Program-made: the position numbers and the translations under genes | Notes under the pieces: generated by a model | Seen by the model: the letters and a program-made list of their open reading frames with translations, nothing else | Database searches by the model: none | What the model was told of the DNA's origin: nothing | Source: Micromonospora chokoriensis | GTDB taxonomy: Bacteria > Actinomycetota > Actinomycetes > Mycobacteriales > Micromonosporaceae | Reading direction: 5' to 3' | DNA: 64,000 nt | Assembly: GCF_900091505.1 (NCBI RefSeq) | Contig: NZ_LT607409.1 | Location: 6,820,001 to 6,884,000, forward strand | Shown: positions 25,523 through 34,655 of the stretch, piece by piece | Layout: every line of letters starts with the position of its first letter | Numbering within the stretch: the stretch's first letter is position 1

Positions 25523-26580
25523 CCATCTTCCGTTACGCCGAACTGGCTCGGGTCGTCCGCAACGGCTTCGTCGAGAGCCGGCACTACGGCAGCGTCGTGG
25601 TGCTCGCGCCGGACGGCGAGGTCGTCCTCGCCGCCGGCGTACCCGACGAGCCGGTGCTCCCCCGGTCCACCCTGAAGCCGGTGCAGGCCCTGGCCTGCCG
25701 GGTCGCGGCGGGTGACGAGCTGACCGGCCCGGCGCTGGCGCTCGCGGCCGGCAGCCACACCGGCGACGACCGGCACGTCGAGCTGGTCCGGGCGATGCTG
25801 GCCGGTGCCGGCCTGACCGAGGACGCCCTCGGCTGCCCGGTCGACTGGCCGGAGGACGAGCCGACCCGGGAGCGGCTGATCCGCGCCGGCGGGCAGCGCG
25901 ACCGGATCCGGATGAACTGCTCGGGCAAGCACGCGGCGATGCTCGTTGCCAGCGTCGCCCGGTCCTGGAGCATCCACGACTACCTCGACCCGGAGCACCC
26001 GTTGCAGCGGGAGACCGCCGCCGCCGTCGCCCGGATGGCCGGAACGCCCGTCGCGCACCACGCCGTCGACGGTTGCGGTGCGCCCCTGTTCGGCCTGCCG
26101 CTGACCGGCCTGGCCCGCACATTCCAGGCGTTGGTCACCGCACCCGACGGCAGCGACGAGGCGGCGGTCGCGCAGGCCATGCGCCAATTCCCGGAGTACG
26201 TGGGCGGCTGGCACGGGCACCCCAACACCGACCTGATGCGGGCGCTGCCCGGCGTCCTGGCCAAGGGTGGGGCCGAGGGCGTGCTCGGGGTGGCCGCCCC
26301 GGACGGTCACGCCGTCGCGGTCAAGGTGGTCGACGGTTCACCCCGAGCCACCACCGCCATCGCGCTCGCCGCCCTCGACGCCGTCGGCGTGCCGGTGGGC
26401 GGAGCCGACGCGCTGCGCCAGGTGCCGGTGCTCGGCGGCGGCGAACCGGTCGGCGCCGTCACGGCCGTCATCGACTGGACCGCGGCGTCGTCTCGCACTC
26501 AAGCGACCTCGTCTCGCACTCAAGCGACCTCGTCTCGCACCGAAGCGACGTCGTCTCGCACCGAAAAGGAAGAGTCATGA
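25519..26580 (+). CDS. Asparaginase II family (rhizobial type)
   Basis: 353 aa, GTG 25519 overlapping the permease stop (GTGA). It is of the heat-labile rhizobial class (PF06089-type), not the bacterial type I/II Thr enzymes: YGSVVVLAPDGEVVLAAG, RSTLKPVQALACRVAAG, GSHTGDDRHVELVRAMLAGA, MNCSGKHAAMLVA and HHAVDGCGAPLFGLPL are its conserved blocks, including the zinc-site Cys/Lys/His region. It hydrolyses asparagine, or a related amide, in the cytosol after import. The last ~30 residues are a repeat tail (SSRTQAT four times) encoded by 21-bp repeats. Its stop overlaps the cutC start. Confidence 0.92.
   Translation: MTIFRYAELARVVRNGFVESRHYGSVVVLAPDGEVVLAAGVPDEPVLPRSTLKPVQALACRVAAGDELTGPALALAAGSHTGDDRHVELVRAMLAGAGLTEDALGCPVDWPEDEPTRERLIRAGGQRDRIRMNCSGKHAAMLVASVARSWSIHDYLDPEHPLQRETAAAVARMAGTPVAHHAVDGCGAPLFGLPLTGLARTFQALVTAPDGSDEAAVAQAMRQFPEYVGGWHGHPNTDLMRALPGVLAKGGAEGVLGVAAPDGHAVAVKVVDGSPRATTAIALAALDAVGVPVGGADALRQVPVLGGGEPVGAVTAVIDWTAASSRTQATSSRTQATSSRTEATSSRTEKEES
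26488..26568 (+). repeat. 21-bp tandem repeat encoding the asparaginase tail
   Basis: Units begin at 26488, 26509, 26530 and 26551 (last one incomplete); the first two are identical and units 3-4 differ at a few bases. Each unit codes for SSRT(Q/E)AT, so changes in copy number keep the frame. Confidence 0.85.
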
Positions 26581-27320
26581 GCACATTCGAGATCTGCATC
26601 GACAGCGTCGAGGGCGCGGTCGCCGCCGAGGAGGCCGGCGCCGACCGGGTGGAGCTGTGCTCCGCGCTCTTCGACGGTGGGCTGACGCCCAGCCTGGGCA
26701 CCATCGAGACGACACTGCGCGCCGTCAACCGGATCCGGGTGCACGTGATCGTCCGGCCCCGCGCCGGTGACTTCATCTACTCGCCGTTCGAGATCGAGGC
26801 CATGGAGCGGGACGTACGGGCGGCTGTCGCCGCCGGCGCGCACGGCATCGTGATCGGCGCGCTGACCGCCGAGGGCGACGTCGACGTGCCGACCACCCGC
26901 CGGTTGATCGCCGCCGCCGGTGACGCCAGCATCACCTTCCACCGCGCGTTCGACATGACCCGCGACCCGCACGCGGCTCTGGAGCAGCTGATCGAGCTGG
27001 GCGTGCACCGGGTGCTCACCTCGGGCCAGGAGGTCAGCGTGCTGGAAGGTGCCCCGCTCATCGCCGAGCTGGTACGCCGTGCCGCCGGCCGGATCATCGT
27101 CATGCCCGGTGGTGGCATCACCCCGCGCAACATCGCCCGGATCGTCGAGGCGACCGGCGCCGACGAGTACCACTTCGCGGCCCTGGTCAGCTCGGACAGC
27201 CCGGCCGTGCACCGCAACCCGGCCCCGCTGATGGGCGGCAGCCTCAACCGGCCCGAGTACGAGCGCTCCGGCACCTCCGGCGCGCTGGTCGGCCAGGTGC
27301 TCGCCGCCGCCCGCGCCTGA
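26577..27320 (+). CDS. cutC: CutC family protein (TIM barrel)
   Basis: 247 aa. MSTFEICIDSVEGAVAAEEA, GADRVELCSALFDGGLTPS, VIVRPRAGDFIYS, TFHRAFDMTRDP and IIVMPGGGITPRNI are the full set of CutC blocks. Named for copper homeostasis, but the family's direct role is doubtful; it is a TIM barrel with conserved Arg/His that may be an enzyme on a sugar- or amino-acid-like substrate. ATGA overlap with the asparaginase gene and a ROK regulator argue for a catabolic role here. GGAAGAG precedes the start. A 16-bp hairpin ends the operon. Confidence 0.93.
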   Translation: MSTFEICIDSVEGAVAAEEAGADRVELCSALFDGGLTPSLGTIETTLRAVNRIRVHVIVRPRAGDFIYSPFEIEAMERDVRAAVAAGAHGIVIGALTAEGDVDVPTTRRLIAAAGDASITFHRAFDMTRDPHAALEQLIELGVHRVLTSGQEVSVLEGAPLIAELVRRAAGRIIVMPGGGITPRNIARIVEATGADEYHFAALVSSDSPAVHRNPAPLMGGSLNRPEYERSGTSGALVGQVLAAARA

Positions 27321-27325
27321 TCGTG

Positions 27326-27368
27326 CGGGTAGTGGCCTCCCGGACAGATCCAGGGAGGCCACTACCCG
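27326..27368. terminator. Terminator of the ABC-asparaginase-cutC operon
   Basis: A perfect 16-bp stem (27326-27341 with 27353-27368) and 11-base loop starts 5 bases after cutC. The gene on the other side is convergent, so it may serve both. Confidence 0.75.
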
Positions 27369-27400
27369 GTGGACAACGCCGCGCTGACGTCCGAGCCGGA

Positions 27401-28213
27401 TTAGGACGGTGCCCACGGACCGCTGATGAACCGACCGTTCCCGGCGAACGGGCTGACGTTGGGCAGACACCCGCCGAGATCGATCGTCTGGGTCATCATG
27501 ACCGGGCCGACCTCACCGGGACCGGGGCACTCCATGTGGGCGAAGCCGAGGAAGTGACCGAACTCGTGGTTGATCACCCCGGCGTGGTAGTCGTCCAGGC
27601 TGACCGGGTACCCGGGAGCGCCCTGGAGCCAGCGCCGCAGATTGATCAGGATCGTCCTCCCGTACCGGCAGGAGTAGACCCCCTCGGTGTCGACCCCGCT
27701 CGCACCGCAGAGACGGTCCACCGTGGCCGGAGTGGCGAGCCGCACGTCCACGTCGGCGCGCGAGGTGTCGACCCGCTGGAAGGACCATGACGCTCTGGTC
27801 AGACGCACCTCGGCGTTGGTGACCGGATGCTTGGCGGAGGTGGTCCAGCCGTTCGGGGCCGCCAGCACCTGTTCGATGCTCTCAGCGAACCCACTCGGCC
27901 TCCAGGCGGGGATGTCCCCCCACTCGATCCCCTTCTCCACCGAGACGCGGTAGCGCACCCGCCTCTTGCCGGTGCCGATCACGCGCCCCTGACCGGTGGC
28001 GGCGGCGAAGGTGCCGGACGCCTCGACGGGGATCTCGTCGTCGGTCGGTGTCCGCGACCCCATGCCCTCGTCCGACCCCGGGACCCTGCCGTCGGGCAGT
28101 GTCGTGACCACCACGTCGGCGTGGTCGACCTCCGCCGCCCCGGTGGCGCAGGCGCCGGACGCCATGACCAACACCAACGAGATCGGCACGAGCAGCCGTG
28201 CACTGATCCGCAC
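27401..28213 (-). CDS. DUF3152 lipoprotein with metalloprotease-like motif
   Basis: 270 aa from GTG 28213, seven bases after GGAGG; an upstream ATG lacks a ribosome site. A hydrophobic signal ends in a Cys within MASGACATG, so it is probably exported as a lipoprotein. The C-terminal half has NHEFGHFLGFAHMECPGPGE, matching HExxHxxGxxH of metzincins, with paired Cys around it and the closing VMMTQTIDLGGCLPN. DUF3152 proteins are actinobacterial and their substrates are unknown; peptidase activity is likely but unproven. It stands alone, convergent with cutC. Confidence 0.85.
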   Translation of the reverse strand: MRISARLLVPISLVLVMASGACATGAAEVDHADVVVTTLPDGRVPGSDEGMGSRTPTDDEIPVEASGTFAAATGQGRVIGTGKRRVRYRVSVEKGIEWGDIPAWRPSGFAESIEQVLAAPNGWTTSAKHPVTNAEVRLTRASWSFQRVDTSRADVDVRLATPATVDRLCGASGVDTEGVYSCRYGRTILINLRRWLQGAPGYPVSLDDYHAGVINHEFGHFLGFAHMECPGPGEVGPVMMTQTIDLGGCLPNVSPFAGNGRFISGPWAPS

Positions 28214-28392
28214 GTCGGAACCTCCAGAAACGATCACAACCGCAGACAGCCGGAAAACACGGCGAAGTTATGTGACTGCGCGTATGGAAGCCGTAAGGAG
28301 GAATTCGCTGATCGGCGCGAGACCAGGCACGGTGGCGCTCACGGACCATCACTGTCCGTCATCGGGGCCATCGGTGCCTGGGGCCGACTCGC

Positions 28393-28473
28393 CTCGATCA
28401 TCACGAGTTCGCCAACATCGCGGTATCCGAGCGTGCGGGATACCGCACCATCGGCGAATTCGTGGTGATCGAG
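28393..28473. repeat. Nested inverted repeat 3' of the mannosidase gene
   Basis: Outer arms of 21 bases (28393-28413 and 28453-28473) pair with two mismatches; an inner perfect 9-bp stem (28420-28428 with 28438-28446) fills the loop. It starts 19 bases beyond the mannosidase stop, so it may act as a terminator, yet size and nesting are more like a mobile or REP-type palindrome. Confidence 0.6.
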
Positions 28474-28491
28474 CGGGCGGGAGGGTCAGCG

Positions 28492-30936
28492 TCAGCGGAT
28501 GTCGTTGACGCAGCGCAGCACCGGGCGGGCGATGAGGGCCGCCGGGTCCAGCGGCGTCGCCGCGCGGACGGTGAACGTCGCTGACTCACCCGGCAGCAGG
28601 GTGACCAGGGCTTTGTCGACGGACGCCGACGGGTCCAGCCGGTCCGGGAACAGGGTCAGGTCGCGCAGCACCGTGCGGGCCGTGACCCGGACCCGCTGGC
28701 CACCGTCGTACGGCTCGACAGTCGCGTCCCACTCCGCCGCCGGCCAGTGCACGTCCCGGTCCTCGGCGAAGAACCACAGGGCGCGCTCCGCGGTGTCGCC
28801 GGCCTCCGCGACCAGCACCTCGCGGCGGCCGTCGTCCGGCCGGGCCAGGTCCGCCGGCAGCGCCAGCACCACCGCGGAGTACGCCGGGACATCGAGATCG
28901 AACGAGTTCTTCGCCCGGGACTCACCGCTGACTGCCACCCGGGTCACCGACGACGACGCCCGCCAGGGCGTGCCGCTGTCGTTGACCGCCACCAGGGCGA
29001 GACCACCGTCGCGCGGTTGCACGGTGAGGAGCCGGTCGGCGTACGCGTGGCGCAGCGCGTACCACAGGGGTTTGCGTCGGCCGTCGCCGTCGACGGCCGA
29101 CCAGGAGGTCACCGGCCAGCAGTCGTTGAGCTGCCACACGATGGTGCCGGCGCAGACGTCCCGGTGGGAGCGGAAGTGCTCCACCCCGAGCTGGATGGCA
29201 CGGGCCTGGTTGAGCTGCGTCAGGTAATGCCAGTCGTCGAAGTCCGCCGGGGCGGGCAGGTGCGCGTCCAGGCCGCGTTGGAGTTTGGCGTCACCGTCGG
29301 CCGCCTTCTGGTGGTGTGCCATGCCGGGTGAGTCGTGGGCGAGGGGTTCGTCGCTCAGTGCCCGGCGCAGTGTGGCGTACGCCGGTGGGGCCTGGTAGCC
29401 GAACTCGGCGACGAAGCGCGGCACGTACTCCCGGTATCTCGTGTAGTCGTCGGTGTTCCACACGTCCCAGATGTGGGTGGTGCCGTGCGCCGGGTCGTTG
29501 GGGTGGATGGCCTCGGTGCCCGACCAGGGGCTGCCCGGCCAGTACGGGCGGGTCGGGTCCAGGTCGCCGACGATCCGGGGCAGCACGTCGAGGTAGTAGC
29601 CCCGCCCCCAGGTGCGCCCGTCGAGGGGCTGTTGCCAGTCCCAGTCGTGCCAACCCCAGATGTTCTCGTTGTTGCCGGTCCAGAGCACCAGGGACGGGTG
29701 CGGGGTCAGGCGGGTCACCTGCTCGGCGGCCTCGGCGGCCACCTCGGTGGCGAAGGGCTCCTCCTCCGGGTAGGCGGCGCAGGCGAAGAGGAAGTCCTGC
29801 TGGACGAGCAGACCGCGCTCGTCGGCGAGGTCGTAGAAGTCCGTCGACTCGTACCGGCCGCCGCCCCAGACGCGCAGCAGGTTGACGTTGGCCCCCACCG
29901 CCTGGTCGAACCGCTCGGTCAACCGGTCGCGGGTGACCCGGTTGGGGAACACGTCGTCGGGGATCCAGTTGACCCCTCGGACGAAGACCGGGACGTCGTT
30001 GACCGACAACGAGAACGGGGTGCCGTGCTCGTCGGGCGTGGTGTCCAGACGGACCGAGCGGAAGCCGATCCGGTGCGACCAGGTGTCCACCGTGTCGCCG
30101 TCGGGCGCGTGCAGAGTCACATGGATCGGGTGGCGCGTCTGGTCGCCGTACCCCCGGGGCCACCAGAGCGCGGGCTCGCGGACGGTGAGGGTCAGCACGG
30201 CCGTGCGCCGGCCGGCGGGGACGACCACGTCGGCGCGGACGCCGGCGACGGCGGCCCGGACGGTCAGCGGGACGTCCACGGCCCGTTCGACCTCGACGTG
30301 CACCTCCACCCGGCCGTCACCACCGTCCATGGTGACCAGTGGGCGGACGGTGGCCAGCCGGGCGGTGGACCAGGCGTGCAGGCCGATCTCCTGCCAGATG
30401 CCGGCGGTCACCAGTGTCGGGCCCCAGTCCCAGCCGAAGTTGCAGGCCATCTTGCGGATGAAGTGGAACGGTTCCGGGTAGGCGTTCGGCCGGTCGCCGA
30501 GTCGCTGCTGCTGCGCCTCGGCGTAGCGGTACGCGGAGTCGAACGCGACGACCAGGTCGTTGTCGCCGTCGCGGAGCAGCGGTCGGACGTCGAACCGGTA
30601 GCCGCGGTGCATGTTCGCGGTGCGGCCCACCTCGACCCCGTTGACGGTGACGGTGGCGACGGTGTCCAGGCCGGCGCAGACCAGGTCGACCCGGTCGTGG
30701 TCGCCGGGTGGCGGCCGGAAGGTCGTCTGGTACGTCCAGTCGGTGCGCCCGATCCAGGCCAGCGCCAGCTCGTTGTCGTCGAGGTAGGGGTCGGGGATCA
30801 GCCCGGCGTCGAGCAGGTCGGTGTGCACGCAGCCGGGTACTGTCGCCGGCACGGCCCGTCCGGCGATTTCGGCCGGCACCTCCGCTCCGTGGGCCGCGCG
30901 CAGCGTCCACCCGTCGTAGAGTGCCTGTCGGCTCAC
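28492..30936 (-). CDS. Beta-mannosidase, glycoside hydrolase family 2
   Basis: 814 aa, GTG 30936. It has the domain order of GH2 mannosidases: sugar-binding jelly roll (ATVPGCVHTDLLDAGLIPDP, then FGWDWGPTL), immunoglobulin-like domain, and TIM barrel starting FVRGVNWIPDD. The acid/base Glu is in LWTGNNENIWGW and the nucleophile in RFVAEFGYQ. No signal peptide is seen, so it should act on imported manno-oligosaccharides or glycan fragments in the cytosol, releasing terminal beta-mannose. It is divergent from a LacI regulator, which probably controls it; no sugar transporter is adjacent. Confidence 0.95.
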   Translation of the reverse strand: MSRQALYDGWTLRAAHGAEVPAEIAGRAVPATVPGCVHTDLLDAGLIPDPYLDDNELALAWIGRTDWTYQTTFRPPPGDHDRVDLVCAGLDTVATVTVNGVEVGRTANMHRGYRFDVRPLLRDGDNDLVVAFDSAYRYAEAQQQRLGDRPNAYPEPFHFIRKMACNFGWDWGPTLVTAGIWQEIGLHAWSTARLATVRPLVTMDGGDGRVEVHVEVERAVDVPLTVRAAVAGVRADVVVPAGRRTAVLTLTVREPALWWPRGYGDQTRHPIHVTLHAPDGDTVDTWSHRIGFRSVRLDTTPDEHGTPFSLSVNDVPVFVRGVNWIPDDVFPNRVTRDRLTERFDQAVGANVNLLRVWGGGRYESTDFYDLADERGLLVQQDFLFACAAYPEEEPFATEVAAEAAEQVTRLTPHPSLVLWTGNNENIWGWHDWDWQQPLDGRTWGRGYYLDVLPRIVGDLDPTRPYWPGSPWSGTEAIHPNDPAHGTTHIWDVWNTDDYTRYREYVPRFVAEFGYQAPPAYATLRRALSDEPLAHDSPGMAHHQKAADGDAKLQRGLDAHLPAPADFDDWHYLTQLNQARAIQLGVEHFRSHRDVCAGTIVWQLNDCWPVTSWSAVDGDGRRKPLWYALRHAYADRLLTVQPRDGGLALVAVNDSGTPWRASSSVTRVAVSGESRAKNSFDLDVPAYSAVVLALPADLARPDDGRREVLVAEAGDTAERALWFFAEDRDVHWPAAEWDATVEPYDGGQRVRVTARTVLRDLTLFPDRLDPSASVDKALVTLLPGESATFTVRAATPLDPAALIARPVLRCVNDIR

Positions 30937-30992
30937 GACTGCACCGCACCTTCTGCATCGAACGATGGGGACTGAACCGGATAAGTTGAGCC

Positions 30993-31002
30993 ACCGTACG
31001 GT
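30993..31002. promoter_or_regulatory. Candidate LacI operator
   Basis: accgtacggt is a perfect 10-base palindrome in the 111-base divergent region between the mannosidase and LacI genes; outer ccgga/tccgg bases extend the symmetry loosely. Central symmetry fits a LacI dimer, but no second copy was found. Confidence 0.3.
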
Positions 31003-31047
31003 CCGGATTTGGGGCTGTCAACGGCCGGAGAGCGAAGGAGCACACCG

Positions 31048-32067
31048 GTGAAGCGGCCGACAATCGCCGACGTCGCCCGACGCGCCGGGGTGTCCAAGGG
31101 GGCGGTGTCGTACGCGCTCAACGGCCAGCCCGGCGTCTCCGAGGCCACCCGGCAGCGGATCCTGACCATCGCCACGGAGATCGGGTTCAGCCCCAGCAGC
31201 GCCGCCCGCGCCCTCTCCGCCGCCACCGCCGGGGCGGTCGGCCTGGCCCTGTGCCGACCGGCCCGCACACTCGGGGTCGAGCCGTTCTTCATGGCGCTGA
31301 TCAGCGGCGTCGAGGCCGAACTCTCCGCCCGCTCGTACGCGCTGACCCTCCAGGTGGTCAGCGACCACGACGCCGAGATCGCGGTCTACCGGCGCTGGTG
31401 GGGCGAACGTCGGGTGGACGGGGTGCTCGTCTGCGACCTGCGCAGCCACGATCGCCGCATCCCCGCGCTGGAGCACCTGCAACTGCCGGCGGTGGTGATC
31501 GGCGGGCCCGGCGGCACGGGTGAGCTGGCCAGCATCTGGTCCGACGACGCCGCCGCGCTGACCGAGGCGGTGGAGTACCTCGTCGCGCTCGGGCACCGGC
31601 GGATCGCCCGGGTCGGTGGCCTGCCCGACCTGCGGCACACGGCGATCCGCACCGAGGCCTTCACGGCGGTCTGCCGGCGGCTCGGCCTGGCCGACGCCGT
31701 CACCGTCTCGTCCGACTACACCGGCGAGGAGGGCGGCCGGGCCACCCGCCGGTTGCTCAGCTCCGCCCAGCGGCCCACGGCGGTCATCTACGACAACGAC
31801 GTGATGGCCGTCGCCGGGCTCTCCGTGGCCCAGGAGATGGGGCTCACCGTGCCCACCGACCTGTCCATCGTGGCCTGGGACGACTCGCCGCTGTGCCGCC
31901 TGGTGCACCCACCGCTGACCGCGTTGGGCCGGGACATCGCCGCGTACGGGGCGCACGCCGCGCGCCACCTTCTCGCCGTCGTCGGCGGGGAGCCGGCCGG
32001 CCGGGTGGAGGACGAGACGCCCCACCTCACGCCCCGCGGCAGCACCGCACCACCCCGGGAGAGATGA
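31048..32067 (+). CDS. LacI-family transcriptional regulator
   Basis: 339 aa from GTG 31048, which follows AAGGAG. The N-terminal helix-turn-helix and hinge (RPTIADVARRAGVSKGAVSY, then ALNGQPGVSEATRQRIL) precede a periplasmic-binding-like sugar domain (GVEPFFMALISGVEAELSAR ... VDGVLVCDLR ... IAWDDSP-like VAWDDSPL). It is divergent from the beta-mannosidase, its likely target. The stop is 6 bases from that of the convergent EAL gene. Confidence 0.93.
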   Translation: MKRPTIADVARRAGVSKGAVSYALNGQPGVSEATRQRILTIATEIGFSPSSAARALSAATAGAVGLALCRPARTLGVEPFFMALISGVEAELSARSYALTLQVVSDHDAEIAVYRRWWGERRVDGVLVCDLRSHDRRIPALEHLQLPAVVIGGPGGTGELASIWSDDAAALTEAVEYLVALGHRRIARVGGLPDLRHTAIRTEAFTAVCRRLGLADAVTVSSDYTGEEGGRATRRLLSSAQRPTAVIYDNDVMAVAGLSVAQEMGLTVPTDLSIVAWDDSPLCRLVHPPLTALGRDIAAYGAHAARHLLAVVGGEPAGRVEDETPHLTPRGSTAPPRER

Positions 32068-32073
32068 ACCGGT

Positions 32074-34488
32074 TCAGCGAGACGCGGAGGGGAACTCCTC
32101 GAAGTACGCCTCGACCCGCTCGGCCGTCGCCGGCCGGGCCAGCGCGAACCCCTGCCCGAACCGACAGCCACCCCGGCGGGCCCCCTCCACCTGGGTCGGC
32201 GACTCCAACTCCTCCGCGACGATCTCCACGCCCAGCCGCTCGCCGACGTTGACCACCACGTCGATCAACGGCGGCTGCCCGTCCGACCGCGCGCCCACCA
32301 ACTCCGGACCCACCTTCAACAGGTCGATCGGCAGCCGGCGGAGCTGCGCCAACGAGGCGTGTTCGGCCCGGAAGTCGTCCAACGCGGTGCGTACGCCCAA
32401 GGAGCGCAGCCCGGCCAGCCGGGCCACCACCGTCGACAGGTCGGCGGCGACCCGCGGCTCGCTCACCTCCACCACGAGCCGCTCCGGCGGCACCCCGTAC
32501 GCGGCCAGCACGGCCGCCGCCCGCTGCACGAAGTCGGGGGTGGTCAGCTCCCGGGTCGTCACGTTCACCGCCATCCACAGCTCACGGACGCCCACCGACC
32601 AGTTGGACAACTGCCGGCAGGCCCGGTCCAGGACCCACCATTCCAGCTCACCGACCAGATCCAGGTCCTCCGCGACCGGCAGCAGCTCGGCCGGGAGCAC
32701 CGTGCCGAGCACCGGGCTCCGCCACCGCAGCAGAGCCTCCGCCCCCACCGGCTGCCCGTCGGCCAGGTCGAGCACCGGCTGGTAGACGAGGTCCAACTCG
32801 CCGCGCGCCACCGCACCGGGCAGCTCGCGTTCCAGGTCGAGCCGGCGGACCAGTTGCTCCTCCAGGAACGCGTCGTACCACTCGACCCGGTCCCGGCCCA
32901 ACTGCACCGCCCGGCGGCGGGCCAGCTCGGCCTGACGGAGCACATCCGCCGGCCCGGCCCCACTCACCTCGGCCAACCCGATGCTCGTCTGCACCCGCAG
33001 CACGACGCCGGGCACCGAGTAGGGCGGGCTGAGCGCCGCCAGCAGCCGGGTGCCCAGCGCGTACGCCAGCACCGGACCGGCGGCCGTGACCACGGCGAAG
33101 CCGGTACCCGTGCACCCGGTGACCAGGTCGTCGGGGGCGATCACCGCGCGGGCCCGGTGCACCGCCTCGGCCAGCACGTCCTCCCGGACCGTCGGGCCGA
33201 CCGAATCGGTGCCGTGCAGGTCCACCAGCAGCAGCGCCCCGGTCGGCACCGGCACGTCACCGATCGCGGCCAGGGCGTCCAGCAGGGCCGCCCGGTCGCC
33301 CGGGCCACCGCCTCCGGCCGGGACGGGCCGCCGGTCGAGCGTGGACCAGGCCGCACCGGGCTGCCAGGCCGCGCCGACCCCGCTCGCGGTGGTCGGGTCG
33401 CGCGCGGGCGGGGCGGGTGGCAGCTCCGACCTGCCCAGCCAGCGCGGTTGCTCCGCGCGGTGCCGGACCCCACGAGCCGCACGGCGGCGGTGTGCGGCCC
33501 GCCGTTCGGTAGTGGACGCCTCGCCCACCCTGAACAGCTCGCGCACCATCAGGGGCGGCACCGCCGCCAGAGCCAGCACCACGCTCGTCCGGTCCAGAGC
33601 GTGGCCCGCCGCCAGGTGCAGGCCGGCCGCCAGCAGCAGCACCGCCGCCGGCAGCACCGCCCGCGGCCAGGCCGCGGCGACCGGCTGCGCCGGCTCCCCC
33701 GCACCGGCGTCCACAGCGACCTGCGCACCGACCGCGACGAGCAGCATCCCGAACACCAACGGGGGTACGGCCAGCAGCGCCACCCGGCCCGCCGGCGCGG
33801 ACGGCAGCGCGGCCGACAGCACCAACCCGCCCAGCGTGAGCAGGACACCGCCCCGACAGACCGCCGCGCCCGAGTGCCGCCGTGGCCCCGAGAGCGCGTC
33901 CAGCGCCGCCATGCCCAGCCCGCCGAGCGCCAACGAGGTGACCAACCGAGCCGGATCGGACAGGCCGTCGCGCGGGAGCAGCAGCCAACCGGTGAGGGCC
34001 ACACCGACTGCCGGGCCGCCCGACTCGACCAGCCGGCGCAGCCGGGCCCCGGGCGACGGACGCGTCCGGCCGGGCAGGCGACGGAGACCGCACGCCGCGA
34101 GGACCGCCACGGCCAGCGACCCGACCAGCACGGCGACGCTCAGCCCGGGGGCCGCCAGGGGCAGCACGACGGCGGTGAGACCGGCGGTCACCACTGTCGC
34201 GTCGAGCAGCACGCTCGCCACACGCGGCGAGGGACCGGCGGAGTGTCGGCCGGCCAGCCGGGAGAGTCGCACGCCGGCGACCGTGGCGCCGGCGCCGACG
34301 GCCAGCGCGATCACCACCGGGCTCGGAACCAGGCCGAAGGCGCCGGCGAGAAGGAGCAGCGTCACCGCCGTGGACGTGGCGGCCTCCGGCGCCGCCCGAC
34401 GGGGGACGAGAACGCGGAACGGGTACGCGAGGAGCACGGCGGTCGCCTTCGTGAGGGGGCACGGGGGCGGTACGACGGTGCGGGGCAT
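32074..34488 (-). CDS. Membrane protein with degenerate GGDEF and EAL domains
   Basis: 804 aa. About nine hydrophobic helices fill residues 15-310; a basic linker follows, then a GGDEF-like domain whose active motif is replaced by GCTGTGFAVV, and an EAL domain in which EALLRW, AVNVTTREL, VVEVSEP and the Gln of CRFGQG remain but DDFGxGYSS reads DDFRAEHAS and the LKID Asp is LKVG. Catalysis in both domains is therefore doubtful, and a c-di-GMP-binding or purely structural role is more likely. The start ATG 34488 lacks a ribosome site; GTG 34437 behind AAGG is an alternative. Convergent with LacI. Confidence 0.85.
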   Translation of the reverse strand: MPRTVVPPPCPLTKATAVLLAYPFRVLVPRRAAPEAATSTAVTLLLLAGAFGLVPSPVVIALAVGAGATVAGVRLSRLAGRHSAGPSPRVASVLLDATVVTAGLTAVVLPLAAPGLSVAVLVGSLAVAVLAACGLRRLPGRTRPSPGARLRRLVESGGPAVGVALTGWLLLPRDGLSDPARLVTSLALGGLGMAALDALSGPRRHSGAAVCRGGVLLTLGGLVLSAALPSAPAGRVALLAVPPLVFGMLLVAVGAQVAVDAGAGEPAQPVAAAWPRAVLPAAVLLLAAGLHLAAGHALDRTSVVLALAAVPPLMVRELFRVGEASTTERRAAHRRRAARGVRHRAEQPRWLGRSELPPAPPARDPTTASGVGAAWQPGAAWSTLDRRPVPAGGGGPGDRAALLDALAAIGDVPVPTGALLLVDLHGTDSVGPTVREDVLAEAVHRARAVIAPDDLVTGCTGTGFAVVTAAGPVLAYALGTRLLAALSPPYSVPGVVLRVQTSIGLAEVSGAGPADVLRQAELARRRAVQLGRDRVEWYDAFLEEQLVRRLDLERELPGAVARGELDLVYQPVLDLADGQPVGAEALLRWRSPVLGTVLPAELLPVAEDLDLVGELEWWVLDRACRQLSNWSVGVRELWMAVNVTTRELTTPDFVQRAAAVLAAYGVPPERLVVEVSEPRVAADLSTVVARLAGLRSLGVRTALDDFRAEHASLAQLRRLPIDLLKVGPELVGARSDGQPPLIDVVVNVGERLGVEIVAEELESPTQVEGARRGGCRFGQGFALARPATAERVEAYFEEFPSASR

Positions 34489-34655
34489 CGGACGTTGCGG
34501 GTCCGCTGCTCAACAAGTGGCAACGAGCGGTGACCGGATCGGTTACGTGCCGGTCACCGGCAGGAGACAATGACCTGTGTCACTGTACGGTGTGCCGCGC
34601 CCTGCTGGCACCGCCCGGCGCGAGCCGGACCGGCCGGGGGTGGGATCATCGGAGG

